The notes: a model not told the origin generated them from the sequence alone. A stretch of 37,929 nt of DNA from JBQTKD01 sp052389435 (GCA_052389435.1 JBQTIB010000122.1:1-37929), one strand, 5' to 3'; shown: positions 22,263 to 29,905, counted from the first letter of the stretch. Program-made: numbers and translations.

Positions 22263-23210
22263 ATGAGCGCGAGCGTAGGCGTCGACGTCGGTGGCACGAA
22301 GCTGGCCGCGGGGCTCGTCGACGCGGACGGAAAAATTCTGACGCGGGCTCAGGTTCCCAGTGAACGGTCCGACCCCGAGGCCACCGCGGAGCAGATCGAG
22401 GCGGTGATCGCGGCGCTCGGCGAGCAGGCCCGAGGGCTTGCGGTGGGCGTCGGGGTGGCGGGCTTCGTCGCCGCGGACCGATCCACCGTGGCCCGCGCCC
22501 CCAACCTCGACTGGCGCGACGTCGACCTCGGCGCGGCCCTGCGCAGACGACTCGACGTGCCGGTGGTCGTCGAGAACGACGCGAACGCCGCAGCCTGGGC
22601 GGAGGCCCGCTTCGGCGCCGGCCGGGGCACGCACTCGATGGTCGCGGTGACCGTCGGCACCGGCATCGGCGGCGGCATCGTCTCCCACGGCGTCCTGCAC
22701 CGCGGCGGGAACGGGATGGCCGCCGAGATCGGGCACCTGCCCCTGGTGATCGACGGCAAGGCGTGTCCGTGCGGTCAACAGGGCTGTTGGGAGCAGTACG
22801 CCAGCGGGACGGCGCTGGTCCGCGTCGCGCGCTACCTCGTCGACTCCGGCAAGCCCGCCGCCGCGGCGCTGCGCGAGGCGTGCGGGGCAGTCTCGGCCGA
22901 CCTGACCGGGGCGATGGTCACCGCCGCCGCCCAGGCCGGCGATCTCGCGGCCCTGCACCTGCTCGGCGAAATCGGGCAGTGGCTCGGCCGCGGGCTCGCG
23001 GCCCTCGCCGCCGTCCTCGACCCGGAGTGCTTCGTGATCGGCGGGGGAGTGGTCGCCGCCGGGGATCTGGTGCTCGCTCCGGCGCGGGAGTCCTTCGCGA
23101 TGCTGGTGCCCGCAGGCGCCGAGCGGCCCGCCACTCCCATCCTGCCCGCGGCGTTGGGCAACGACGCGGGAATCGTAGGGGCGGCGGACCTGGTGCGGAG
23201 CGCGAGGTGA
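22263..23210 (+). CDS. glkA: ROK-family glucokinase
   Basis: Glucokinase phosphorylates glucose with ATP (or polyphosphate in some actinobacteria). The 315-residue protein has the phosphate-1 loop DVGGTK (8-13), the catalytic Asp D106 in VVENDANAAAWAE, GTGIGGGIV, and the ROK zinc site H158 with C168, C170 and C175 in CPCGQQGCWE. Length and residues are normal for the family. In Streptomyces, GlkA also mediates carbon catabolite repression, so a regulatory role is possible. It follows the three-cysteine gene by 4 nt. A hairpin with the stop codon in its loop lies at the 3' end. Confidence 0.93.
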   Translation: MSASVGVDVGGTKLAAGLVDADGKILTRAQVPSERSDPEATAEQIEAVIAALGEQARGLAVGVGVAGFVAADRSTVARAPNLDWRDVDLGAALRRRLDVPVVVENDANAAAWAEARFGAGRGTHSMVAVTVGTGIGGGIVSHGVLHRGGNGMAAEIGHLPLVIDGKACPCGQQGCWEQYASGTALVRVARYLVDSGKPAAAALREACGAVSADLTGAMVTAAAQAGDLAALHLLGEIGQWLGRGLAALAAVLDPECFVIGGGVVAAGDLVLAPARESFAMLVPAGAERPATPILPAALGNDAGIVGAADLVRSAR

Positions 23211-23217
23211 ACCTCGC
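23202..23217 (+). other. Hairpin with the glucokinase stop codon in its loop
   Basis: GCGAGG-TGAA-CCTCGC forms a perfect 6-bp stem (7 bp if the loop closes to GA), and the TGA stop of glkA lies in the 4-nt loop. No T-run follows, so it is not a classical terminator. It could stabilise the 3' end or reduce read-through to the phosphohydrolase gene. Confidence 0.45.
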
Positions 23218-23244
23218 TGGGACGCTCGGGGGACGGGGGCAGCG

Positions 23245-23937
23245 GTGACCGTCCGGTTGCGAGTGGTCACCTGGAACGTGCGGTCGCTGCGGGACGACGC
23301 CGGCGCCGTCGCCGCGACCCTTCGCGATCTCGAACCGGACGTCGTGTGTCTGCAGGAGGCGCCGCGGTTCCTCCGTTGGCGATCGCGCTGTGCCGAACTG
23401 GCGCGCGAGTCGCAACTGGTGATGGTGGGCGGCGGACGAAACTCCGGTGCCAACGTGATTCTCTCGGGCCTGCGAGCCCAGGTGGCGAGCGTCGTGGATT
23501 CCCACCTGTCGGGCTCGCCGAAGCGACATCGTCGCGGAGTGGCCCTCGCGGTGCTCGACCTCGGCGGCGCGCGGATCCTCGTCGCCGGCACGCACCTGTC
23601 CCTCGACGCCGCCGAGCGCGAGCGGCAGGCCCGGGAGGCCGTCGGCCGGGTCGCGGCGCTCGGAGTGGAACACGCGGTGCTGTGCGGCGACTTCAACGAC
23701 GTCCCGGGCAGCCCGACGTGGCGCGCGCTGTCGCAGACTCTGCGCGACGCCCACGCCGTCGCTCCGGTGGGGGACGTGCTGACGTTCCCGGCGGTGGCGC
23801 CCGCCCGCCGGATCGACGGGGTGTTCGTCTCCCCGTCCGTGCGGGTGCTCGGCGCGGGCGTGCCGGTAGACCTGCCGAACGCCGCGGCGGCCAGCGATCA
23901 CCTGCCGGTGGTGGCCGACCTCGCCGTGCCCGTCTGA
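23245..23937 (+). CDS. Endonuclease/exonuclease/phosphatase (EEP) family hydrolase
   Basis: The 230-residue protein shows the DNase I-like fold motifs: VVTWNV (8-13), LQEAP with E38, GTHLSLDAAERERQA, CGDFND, RIDGVF and the final SDHLPVVADL His. It is a metal-dependent phosphodiesterase or phosphatase; the family spans nucleases, sphingomyelinases and inositol phosphatases, and the substrate is not predictable. No signal peptide is present. GTG 23245 lies 34 nt after glkA. It converges on the next minus-strand gene with 7 nt between stops. Confidence 0.9.
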   Translation: MTVRLRVVTWNVRSLRDDAGAVAATLRDLEPDVVCLQEAPRFLRWRSRCAELARESQLVMVGGGRNSGANVILSGLRAQVASVVDSHLSGSPKRHRRGVALAVLDLGGARILVAGTHLSLDAAERERQAREAVGRVAALGVEHAVLCGDFNDVPGSPTWRALSQTLRDAHAVAPVGDVLTFPAVAPARRIDGVFVSPSVRVLGAGVPVDLPNAAAASDHLPVVADLAVPV

Positions 23938-23944
23938 CGAAGCG

Positions 23945-24724
23945 TCAGACGACCGCGCCGTTGCCGTCGTCGCCGCCGATCTGCTCGTTGCGGTCGTCGC
24001 GCATGCGGTAGATCACCGCCGCCGCGCCGCCGAAGGATGCGCAGAAGGCGAGCAACCCGGCGCCGTAGAAGAGCGTCTGCCCGAAGACCTCGGAGGAGAA
24101 CAGGTACGCCGGACCGGCGGCGACGCCGAGCCAGGCCAGCTTGGTGCGCGGCGCGAGCCGCGGCAGCGGCGGCGGGGGCGGCGGGACGTAGTGGTCCTCG
24201 GGATCGTCCGCGGGCGAGTCCTCGACGTCGACCGAGGCCGGTTTGAGGTCGTCCCACCCGGAGTCGTCGGCGGCCGTCGCCGGCTCGGCCTTGGGCGGCT
24301 CCGAATCCGCCGGGGCGTCCTCGGAGACCGGCCAGGGCGGCACCGGGTCGTTGGTCGTGGTGGCGTACCCGGCGACGATCGCCCGCCAGGCCGCGTCGGA
24401 CTCCGCGTCGGTCAGCAGGGACCGCGGCGCGGCCGGCGGGGCGGCGGGCGTGGCCGGGGCGGCAGTCTCGGCGAGTTCGGGCAGTTCGCGGAGCACCTGC
24501 CGGGCCTTGCCGTGCTCGGTGGAGTCGACGAAGACCCGATCGGTCGGACGATCGGGCAGTTGGATGTCCAGGTACGGTCCGCGGCGGCCCGGTGCCGGGG
24601 CGGCGTACGCGGCGACGCCCTCCTGACGCAACGCCTCGAGCAGGGCGTCGGCGAAGTGCGGCTCGAGATCGACCAGCGGCGTGTAGCGAACGGCGGGCAG
24701 CCCGTTGCTCCGACCCGGCGTCAC
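23945..24724 (-). CDS. DUF2007-like N-terminus with C-terminal membrane hairpin
   Basis: I do not recognise a named gene. The 259-residue protein begins with a small alpha/beta domain (about 10-90: YTPLVDLEPHFADALLEALRQ to VFVDSTEHGKARQVLREL), which resembles DUF2007-type putative signal-transducing proteins. An Ala/Pro/Asp-rich linker follows (about 95-195), then a PPPPPPLPRLAPR stretch and two membrane segments near the C-terminus. The domain is probably cytoplasmic and tethered. GTG 24724 overlaps the alpha/beta hydrolase TGA by 4 nt, so the pair is co-translated. Confidence 0.78.
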   Translation of the reverse strand: MTPGRSNGLPAVRYTPLVDLEPHFADALLEALRQEGVAAYAAPAPGRRGPYLDIQLPDRPTDRVFVDSTEHGKARQVLRELPELAETAAPATPAAPPAAPRSLLTDAESDAAWRAIVAGYATTTNDPVPPWPVSEDAPADSEPPKAEPATAADDSGWDDLKPASVDVEDSPADDPEDHYVPPPPPPLPRLAPRTKLAWLGVAAGPAYLFSSEVFGQTLFYGAGLLAFCASFGGAAAVIYRMRDDRNEQIGGDDGNGAVV

Positions 24725-25485
24725 GTCGCCACCGCGGGATCGCGAGACAGCCGCCGGACGAACGCCAGGCTCGCCTCGTAGATCCGCGGAGCGTCGTGGT
24801 CCAGGGTGGCGACGTGGTAGCTGTCGTGCAGGACGACCTCCGCCCGATCCGTCGAAGACACCCGAGCGAGGACCTCGGCCGAGCTGTCGGACTCCACGAC
24901 GTGGTCGACGAGGCTGCGCATCAGCAGCAACGGCGCCGTGACGCGGGGAAGATCCGCTCGCACGACCGGCCACGCCCGGCGCAGCGACTCCAGCGCGCGC
25001 AGGGGAGTGCGGTCGTAGGCCAACTCCGTCACCCCGGGCTTGCGCACGTCGCTGGCGATTCCGGGAAGGGACGGCACGAACCGGTGGAGCAGCGGAAGCG
25101 CCTTCAGCTTGGGATTGCGGCTGAGCACGGACGGATTGACCACCACCACCCCGGCCACGCGCGAACCCTCGCGCTCGGCAAGGCGCAACGCGAGCGCCCC
25201 GCCCATCGACAGCCCCATGACGAACACGTCGGTACAACGCTCGCGGAGCGTCGAGTACTCCCGCTCGACGCAGCCGTACCAGTCCTCCCAGGTGGTGAGG
25301 TTGGCGTCGCGCCAATCGGTGCCGTGCCCGGGCAGACGAGGCAGCGCCACGCTCAACCCGGCATCGGCCAGAAACTCCGCCCACCCCCGCAGGGACTGCG
25401 GCGTGCCCGTGAAGCCGTGGCACAGCAGGACCCCGGTCGACCCACCGCCGTGGTGAAACGGCTCGGCTCCCCGCAGCACCGCCAT
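24721..25485 (-). CDS. Alpha/beta hydrolase (carboxylesterase/monoglyceride lipase type)
   Basis: The 254-residue protein has the oxyanion-hole HGFTG (24-27 region), nucleophile S93 in GLSMGG, acid D194 in SLVDHVV and H224 in DSYHVATLDHD, which corresponds to the Est30-type carboxylesterase pattern. It probably hydrolyses short to medium acyl esters or monoacylglycerols in the cytoplasm. ATG 25485 was chosen because GGGGAG lies 8 nt upstream; upstream in-frame starts lack a site. It overlaps the DUF2007-like gene and is divergent from the acyltransferase at 25744, and with that gene and glpK suggests glycerolipid metabolism. Confidence 0.9.
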   Translation of the reverse strand: MAVLRGAEPFHHGGGSTGVLLCHGFTGTPQSLRGWAEFLADAGLSVALPRLPGHGTDWRDANLTTWEDWYGCVEREYSTLRERCTDVFVMGLSMGGALALRLAEREGSRVAGVVVVNPSVLSRNPKLKALPLLHRFVPSLPGIASDVRKPGVTELAYDRTPLRALESLRRAWPVVRADLPRVTAPLLLMRSLVDHVVESDSSAEVLARVSSTDRAEVVLHDSYHVATLDHDAPRIYEASLAFVRRLSRDPAVAT

Positions 25486-25567
25486 CGTTCGCGCTCCCCG
25501 AATCGCCGTCGCCAGATGCAGGTACATGACCCGTCTGCATGGTGGCACGGTTGCCGCGTTCCTGCCT

Positions 25568-25707
25568 CTCTGCTACTCGGTCCGCGTGCGTCGTCGCGGC
25601 GGCCCAGTGCATCCGCCGCGCCGCCGCTCGGCCGGACTCTGCTACTCGGTCCGCGTGCGTCGTCGCGGCGGCCCAGTGCATCCGCCGCGCCGCCGCTCGG
25701 CCGGACT
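25568..25707. repeat. 69-bp tandem duplication with internal hairpin
   Basis: Two consecutive copies of a 69-bp unit (25568-25636 and 25637-25705, with 2 further matching bases) are identical. Each contains a perfect inverted repeat CGCGGCGG - 10-nt loop CCCAGTGCAT - CCGCCGCG (25595-25620 and 25664-25689). It lies in the 258-nt gap between the divergent alpha/beta hydrolase and acyltransferase genes; the rest of that gap holds only the acyltransferase ribosome binding site and a possible TAGGCT -10 at 25706. The exact identity indicates a recent duplication. Confidence 0.92.
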
Positions 25708-25743
25708 AGGCTGGCCCCGCTAGGCCCTTCGTACGGAGGAACG

Positions 25744-26457
25744 TTGCTCTACTGGATCATGAAGCACTTCCTGCTGGGGCCACCCCTGCGGGCGGCTTTC
25801 CGTCCCACCGTCGAGGGACTGGAACACATCCCCTCCGACGGACCGGCGATCCTCGCGAGCAACCACCTCTCCTTCAGCGACTCCTTCTTCCTTCCGCTGG
25901 TCGTGCAGCGGCGGATCACCTTCCTGGCGAAGGAGGAGTACTTCACCGGCAAGGGCCTCAAGGGCCGCCTCAACGCAGGCTTCTTTCGCGGCGTCGGGAT
26001 GATCCCGGTCAACCGCGCGGGCGGCAAGGCCTCCGACGCCGCACTCGAAGCCGGGATGAACGTGCTCGGCCGCGGGGAACTGTTCGGCATCTACCCGGAG
26101 GGGACTCGTTCCCCGGACGGCCGGCTCTATCGCGGCCGGACCGGCGTCGCGCGTCTTGCCCTCTCCGCCGGGGTGCCGGTACTCCCGGTGGCGATGGTCG
26201 ACACCGACAAGGTGCAGCCGCCCGGCCAGGTCGTGCCGAAGATCGCCCGCGTGGGGGTCAAGATCGGCGCCCCGCTCGACTTCTCCCGCTACCGGGGTCT
26301 CGAGGACGATCGCTTCGTACTGCGCTCGGTCACCGACGAACTCATGTACGAGTTGATGCTGCTCTCCGGCCAGGAGTACGTCGACGTCTACGCCACCACC
26401 GCGAAGGCAGCGTCCAAGGCAAACCGCCTAGCGCACCCCAACAACCGCGCCGCCTAA
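25744..26457 (+). CDS. PlsC-type 1-acyl-glycerol-3-phosphate acyltransferase family protein
   Basis: The 237-residue protein has the acyltransferase motif H41-LSFS-D46 (HX4D), the second block FFRGVGMIPVNR, EGTR (119-122) in YPEGTRSPDG and VPVLPVAM. It transfers acyl chains from acyl-ACP or acyl-CoA to a lyso-lipid at the membrane; the exact acceptor is not resolved (Rv2182c-like from memory). The start is the TTG at 25744, giving MLYWIMKHFLLGP in line with family N-termini, with GGAGGA 3-4 nt upstream. The nearest ATG (25759) would remove conserved residues. It is convergent with glpK across a C-tract and an 81-bp palindromic element. Confidence 0.9.
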   Translation: MLYWIMKHFLLGPPLRAAFRPTVEGLEHIPSDGPAILASNHLSFSDSFFLPLVVQRRITFLAKEEYFTGKGLKGRLNAGFFRGVGMIPVNRAGGKASDAALEAGMNVLGRGELFGIYPEGTRSPDGRLYRGRTGVARLALSAGVPVLPVAMVDTDKVQPPGQVVPKIARVGVKIGAPLDFSRYRGLEDDRFVLRSVTDELMYELMLLSGQEYVDVYATTAKAASKANRLAHPNNRAA

Positions 26458-26500
26458 CCCCCCGCCCCCCCCGCCCCCTCCGCCCCCCCGCCCCCCCCCG
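26458..26500. repeat. 43-nt poly-C tract (G-run tract on the minus strand)
   Basis: Directly after the acyltransferase stop, 37 of 43 bases are C, broken only by five G and one T, in runs of up to nine. On the opposite strand, five G-runs of five or more make a strong G-quadruplex candidate, placed where a transcript reading out of glpK would pass after the palindromic element. Confidence 0.85.
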
Positions 26501-26508
26501 GGGAGACC

Positions 26509-26589
26509 CGCTTCACGCGCCGGCGTGCCGCTCCACTCGTCGTGGGACGGCTGCTGCGGCGAGTGGAGCACGACTCCCGCGAGTGAAGC
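26509..26589. repeat. 81-bp nested-palindrome element, copy 1
   Basis: An outer inverted repeat CCCGCTTCAC/GTGAAGCGGG (26507-26516 with 26583-26592, 10 of 10) encloses an inner perfect inverted repeat GCTCCACTCG/CGAGTGGAGC (26530-26539 with 26560-26569, 20-nt loop). The left 33 nt match copy 2 at 29949 at 31 positions, the right 33 nt at 25 positions, and the central 15 nt differ. It lies between the convergent acyltransferase and glpK genes, 4 nt from the glpK stop. Symmetry allows it to fold in transcripts from either side. Confidence 0.85.
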
Positions 26590-26595
26590 GGGCGG

Positions 26596-28068
26596 TCAGG
26601 TGGAAGTGGCCCAGCCTCGGGAGAGCGTCACCGCTCGCTGCCAGCGGGCGTAGGCCGGCTCGTCGCGCGCGCCGGGCTCGAAGCGGCGGTCCAGACGCCA
26701 CACGTCGGCCAGTTCCGCCGTGCTCGCCCACACCCCGGCGCCGAGGCCGGCCAGGAACGCCGCGCCGAGCGCCGTCGTCTCCAGCACCTCCGGGCGGCGA
26801 ACGGGCACGGCCAGTTGGTCGGCTTGGAGTTGGCAGAGCACGTTGTTCGCACTGGCCCCGCCGTCGACGGTGAGAACGGCCAGGGGCAGGCGCGCGTCCT
26901 CGACCATCGCGGTGACCACGTCGCGGACCTGAAAGGCGATGGCCTCCAGCGTTGCGCGGACGAGATGCGCCTTGGTCGTACCGCGGGTCAGGCCGGCGAT
27001 CAGGCCGCGGGCGTCCGGGTCCCAGTACGGGGCGCCGAGCCCGGTGAGCGCGGGCACGAACACCACGCCGGCGCTGTCGGGGACGGACGCCGCGATCTCC
27101 TCGGTCTGTGCGGCGCTGGCGATCAGGCCCAGCCCGTCGCGCAGCCACTGGACCGCGGCGCCGGTGACGAACACCGCGCCCTCCAGCGCGTAGGTGAGCG
27201 CGCCGTCGGGGGCCTGCCACGCCACGGTGGTCAACAGGCCCGCGTCGGACCGGACGATCTCCGACCCGGTGTTCGTGAGCACGAACGACCCGGTCCCGTA
27301 GGTGCACTTGGACTCCCCGGGCGCCCAGCAGGCCTGACCGAACAGCGCCGCCTGCTGGTCCCCGGCGATGCCGGTCACGGGCAGGGCCAGGCCCAGGAAG
27401 GCGTCGGGATCGGTCCGGCCGAACTCGCCCCAGGACGGCTGGACGGCCCCCAGCGCCGCGATCGGCACGTCGAACAGGTCGCACAGTTCCGGCGACCAGG
27501 CTCCCGAGGTCAGGTCGTAGAGCAGCGTGCGGCTGGCGTTGGAGGCCTCCGTCGCGTGCACCCGATTGCCCGTCAGACGAGCCAGGAGGTAGGAGTCGAC
27601 GGTCCCGATCGCCGTCGAACCCTCGCGCACGCCCGCCCAGGACGGGTCGTGCTCCGCCAGCCACGCGAGCTTGGTGCCGGTGAAGTAGGGATCGAGCCGC
27701 AGGCCGGTCAGCTCCGCGACCCGCGCCTGGTGGCCGGCTTCGGTCAGGCGTCGGCAGATCTCGGCGGAGCGCCGGTCCTGCCAGACGATCGCCCGGCGCG
27801 GAGCCCGGCCGCTTGCCCGGTCCCACAGAACGGCCGTCTCGCGTTGGTTGACGATCCCGACGCAACGCACCGGACCGGCGGAGTCCAGCGCCGTCCGGCA
27901 GGCCCCGAGGGTCGCCTGCCAGATCTCCTCGGGGTCGTGCTCCACCCAACCCGGCTCGGGGAAGTGCTGCGGGAATTCTCGGTACCCGCGCGCCGCGACC
28001 GTGCCCTGCTCGGTGACGACCAGTGCCGTCACGCCCGTCGTGCCCGCGTCGATGGCCAGAACGGTCAT
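26596..28068 (-). CDS. glpK: Glycerol kinase
   Basis: GlpK phosphorylates glycerol to sn-glycerol 3-phosphate, the entry step of glycerol use and a precursor for phospholipids. The 490-residue FGGY kinase has AIDAGTTGVTALV at the N-terminus, NQRETAVLWDRASG, the WQDRR block, IGTVDSYLLARLTG, GIAGDQQAALFGQ, YGTGSFVLTNTG and DGGASANNVLCQLQAD. Length and motifs are normal. ATG 28068 has no Shine-Dalgarno; TAGGGT ends 7 nt upstream, fitting a leaderless mRNA. No glpF or glpD is adjacent. Its 3' end runs into the 81-bp element and the G-run tract, which probably act in transcript termination. Confidence 0.95.
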   Translation of the reverse strand: MTVLAIDAGTTGVTALVVTEQGTVAARGYREFPQHFPEPGWVEHDPEEIWQATLGACRTALDSAGPVRCVGIVNQRETAVLWDRASGRAPRRAIVWQDRRSAEICRRLTEAGHQARVAELTGLRLDPYFTGTKLAWLAEHDPSWAGVREGSTAIGTVDSYLLARLTGNRVHATEASNASRTLLYDLTSGAWSPELCDLFDVPIAALGAVQPSWGEFGRTDPDAFLGLALPVTGIAGDQQAALFGQACWAPGESKCTYGTGSFVLTNTGSEIVRSDAGLLTTVAWQAPDGALTYALEGAVFVTGAAVQWLRDGLGLIASAAQTEEIAASVPDSAGVVFVPALTGLGAPYWDPDARGLIAGLTRGTTKAHLVRATLEAIAFQVRDVVTAMVEDARLPLAVLTVDGGASANNVLCQLQADQLAVPVRRPEVLETTALGAAFLAGLGAGVWASTAELADVWRLDRRFEPGARDEPAYARWQRAVTLSRGWATST

Positions 28069-28075
28069 GCGGGCG

Positions 28076-28081
28076 ACCCTA
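28076..28081 (-). promoter_or_regulatory. Candidate -10 box for leaderless glpK
   Basis: On the minus strand TAGGGT is followed by CGCCCGC (7 nt) and ATG 28068, the same layout as the sensor kinase gene. The promoter would face the one at 28099 within a 43-nt divergent gap. Confidence 0.45.
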
Positions 28082-28098
28082 GTGAGCGTCGGATCTGG

Positions 28099-28104
28099 CA
28101 GGGT
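28099..28104 (+). promoter_or_regulatory. Candidate -10 box for the DUF2203 gene
   Basis: CAGGGT is followed by GACCGGC (7 nt) and GTG 28112. The first base departs from TANNNT, but the spacing matches the other leaderless candidates in this window. Confidence 0.3.
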
Positions 28105-28111
28105 GACCGGC

Positions 28112-28465
28112 GTGGAGTTCACCGTCGAGCAGGCGCGCGCCGAACTGGCCCGGCTGCTGCCGCTGCTCGACGAGGTCGTGACCCTGCGCGCGGACGCGGC
28201 GGAGTTGGCGATGGCGCTGAAGGGCGGGGGCGCGCACCCGCTGGGCGGGATGCCGGAGTTCAAGGCGGCCCAGGCGCGGATCGACGAACTGCTGACCGAG
28301 GTCCAGGCCTCCGGGGTGGCGCTGAAGGGGCTGGCGCCGCTGCTGCTGGACTTTCCGGGCGAGCTCGACGGGACGCCGATCCTGTACTGCTGGCTCGAGG
28401 GCGACCGATCGCTGGCCTGGTACCACCGGACCGACCTCGGCTTTCCGGGGCGTCGACCAATCTGA
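28112..28465 (+). CDS. DUF2203 family protein
   Basis: The 117-residue protein fits DUF2203: FTVEQARAELARLLPLLDEV at the start, a two-helix hairpin, ALKGLAPLLLDFPGELDGTPI, LYCWLEGDRSLAWYH and GFPGRRPI at the end. The family is widespread but uncharacterised; the conserved Cys-Trp, Trp-Tyr-His and Gly-Arg-Arg-Pro positions suggest a small binding or catalytic pocket, which is an inference. GTG 28112 has no clear Shine-Dalgarno and may be leaderless. It is divergent from glpK and 58 nt before the methyltransferase. Confidence 0.85.
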   Translation: MEFTVEQARAELARLLPLLDEVVTLRADAAELAMALKGGGAHPLGGMPEFKAAQARIDELLTEVQASGVALKGLAPLLLDFPGELDGTPILYCWLEGDRSLAWYHRTDLGFPGRRPI

Positions 28466-28523
28466 TCACCCAGAAGTCGCGAAAGATCGACGTCGGTACA
28501 CGGCGCAGGGAAGAATCGAGAAC

Positions 28524-29279
28524 GTGGCGGATCGAGCACACCTCCGGGAACGACTGCGGACCGCGGTCGTCTGGGACGCACTGCGTCCAGCGGTGGAGGA
28601 ACAGGCCGCCCGCACCGGGCGCAGCGAGCTCGACATCCTCGACGTCGGGGGCGGCACCGGGGCCTTCGCCGTCCCGCTCGCCGGGCTCGGTCACCGGGTC
28701 ACCGTGCTCGACCCGAGCCCCGACGCCCTCGCGACGCTGGAGCGCCGCGCGGCCGAGGCCGGAGTCGGCGGCCGCATCAAGGCCGTCCCGGAGGACGCCG
28801 CCAACCTCCTCGAGGTGGTCGGACGCGACGGGCAGGACGTCGTGCTGTGCCATCGCGTCCTCGAGCACGTCGAAGATCCCGCCCAGGTGCTCGCCGGAGC
28901 GGCCGCCGCGCTGCGATCCGGCGGGCTCGCCAGTGTTCTCGTCTCCAACCGCAACGCCGCGGTCCTCGCCCGCGCGGTCGCCGGTCACATCGACCAGGCC
29001 CGGCACGCGCTGACCGATCCGGCCGGCCGCTGGGGGGCCCAGGATCCGCTGCCGCGCCGCTTCGGGCCGGAGGAGGCCGCGGCCCTGGTCGCCGCCGCCG
29101 GACTGACCGCCTTCGCCACCCACGGGGTTCGGGTCTGCAGCGAACTCGTTCCGGGTGGCCTCGTCGAGTCCGAGCCGGGCGCCGTCGAGGCACTGCTCGC
29201 CCTCGAGGCGGCCCTTTCCAACCTTCCGGCGTTCCAGTCGGTTGCCACCCAATTGCACCTTCTGGCCCGGCGCGGATGA
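28524..29279 (+). CDS. Class I SAM-dependent methyltransferase
   Basis: The 251-residue protein has the Rossmann SAM-binding motif I DVGGGTGAFAVPLA (40-53), the acidic residue at the end of beta-2 (VLDPSP), motif II/III VVLCHRVLEHVEDP and a C-terminal substrate domain with RFGPEEAAALVAAAGL. It resembles the methyltransferase found upstream of the DUF3040 and mraZ genes in other actinobacteria. The substrate is unknown. GTG 28524 has only a weak GGGAAG about 10 nt upstream. Confidence 0.9.
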   Translation: MADRAHLRERLRTAVVWDALRPAVEEQAARTGRSELDILDVGGGTGAFAVPLAGLGHRVTVLDPSPDALATLERRAAEAGVGGRIKAVPEDAANLLEVVGRDGQDVVLCHRVLEHVEDPAQVLAGAAAALRSGGLASVLVSNRNAAVLARAVAGHIDQARHALTDPAGRWGAQDPLPRRFGPEEAAALVAAAGLTAFATHGVRVCSELVPGGLVESEPGAVEALLALEAALSNLPAFQSVATQLHLLARRG

Positions 29280-29353
29280 CCCGCCTCGGACGGGGAAGGC
29301 CCTCGGTCGGGCGGAATGCCGGCCGGTTGGGGGCATCTGTTCGTCAGGTCGGG

Positions 29354-29382
29354 TTACAAGGGGCTCGTTCCCTGCTTATCCT
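29354..29382 (+). promoter_or_regulatory. Promoter for the DUF3040 gene (TTACAA-N17-TATCCT)
   Basis: TTACAA at 29354-29359 and TATCCT at 29377-29382 are 17 nt apart in the 171-nt gap after the methyltransferase gene. The -10 fits TANNNT. Transcription would begin about 60 nt before GTG 29451. Nothing else was recognised in the gap. Confidence 0.5.
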
Positions 29383-29450
29383 GGGCGGGGAAGCGGATCT
29401 CGCCGTCTGCCGTGGTTTCGCTTCTCATTGGCGCTGTGAAGGAGGAGTCC

Positions 29451-29855
29451 GTGCCGCTCTCTGAGCACGAACAACGTCTGCTGGAGCAGATGGAGCGGGC
29501 CTTGGTTGCCGAGGACCCGAAGTTCGTGACGGCCTTGCGCGGAACGGATCTACGTCGCCATCATCGGCGCCGCGTCGCGCAGTCGGCCGTCGGGTTCGTT
29601 CTCGGCATCGTGCTGCTGATGGCCGGCGTCATCGGCGGCGGCGGCATGATCGCGGTCAGCGTCCTCGGCTTCGTGCTGATGCTCGGCTCCGCCTTCTTCG
29701 CCACCACGAGTTGGAAGCGCGTCGCCGGCGGCACCGACACCGGCCGCCCCGCCCCGGCGCGCGGCGGTGGCTCGGCCGCCCGCCGCCCGGCCGCCAAGCG
29801 CAGCGTCTCGGACCGCTTCGAGGAGCGCTGGCGCAAGCGCCGCGAACAGGGCTAG
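29451..29855 (+). CDS. DUF3040 membrane protein
   Basis: The 134-residue protein begins MPLSEHEQRLLEQMERAL, the hallmark of DUF3040, followed by DPKFVTALRG, a basic patch (RRHHRRR, 35-41), two closely spaced membrane helices (about 44-63 and 65-84) and a basic C-terminal tail rich in Arg/Lys/Ala/Gly. The family is actinobacterial and commonly encoded near the division cluster; its function is unknown. GTG 29451 has AAGGAGGA 4 nt upstream. A clear Rho-independent terminator follows 30 nt after the stop. Confidence 0.92.
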   Translation: MPLSEHEQRLLEQMERALVAEDPKFVTALRGTDLRRHHRRRVAQSAVGFVLGIVLLMAGVIGGGGMIAVSVLGFVLMLGSAFFATTSWKRVAGGTDTGRPAPARGGGSAARRPAAKRSVSDRFEERWRKRREQG

Positions 29856-29885
29856 ACCTCGTTCCAACAGACCGAACCAACCGAC

Positions 29886-29905
29886 AGGGCGCCTACGGGC
29901 GCCCT
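29886..29905 (+). terminator. Rho-independent terminator after the DUF3040 gene
   Basis: AGGGCGCC-TACG-GGCGCCCT forms a perfect 8-bp stem with a 4-nt loop, followed by TTCGTGTTT. It lies 30 nt after the DUF3040 stop and is the clearest intrinsic terminator in the window. Confidence 0.8.

Noticed and set aside
25568..25707. CRISPR array
   Set aside because: Two directly adjoining identical 69-bp units with no spacers and no cas genes.
25526..25723. Short plus-strand frame encoding a repeated 23-residue Arg-rich peptide
   Set aside because: It merely translates the 69-bp tandem duplication, which is a multiple of three; no ribosome binding site and no similarity to a known protein.
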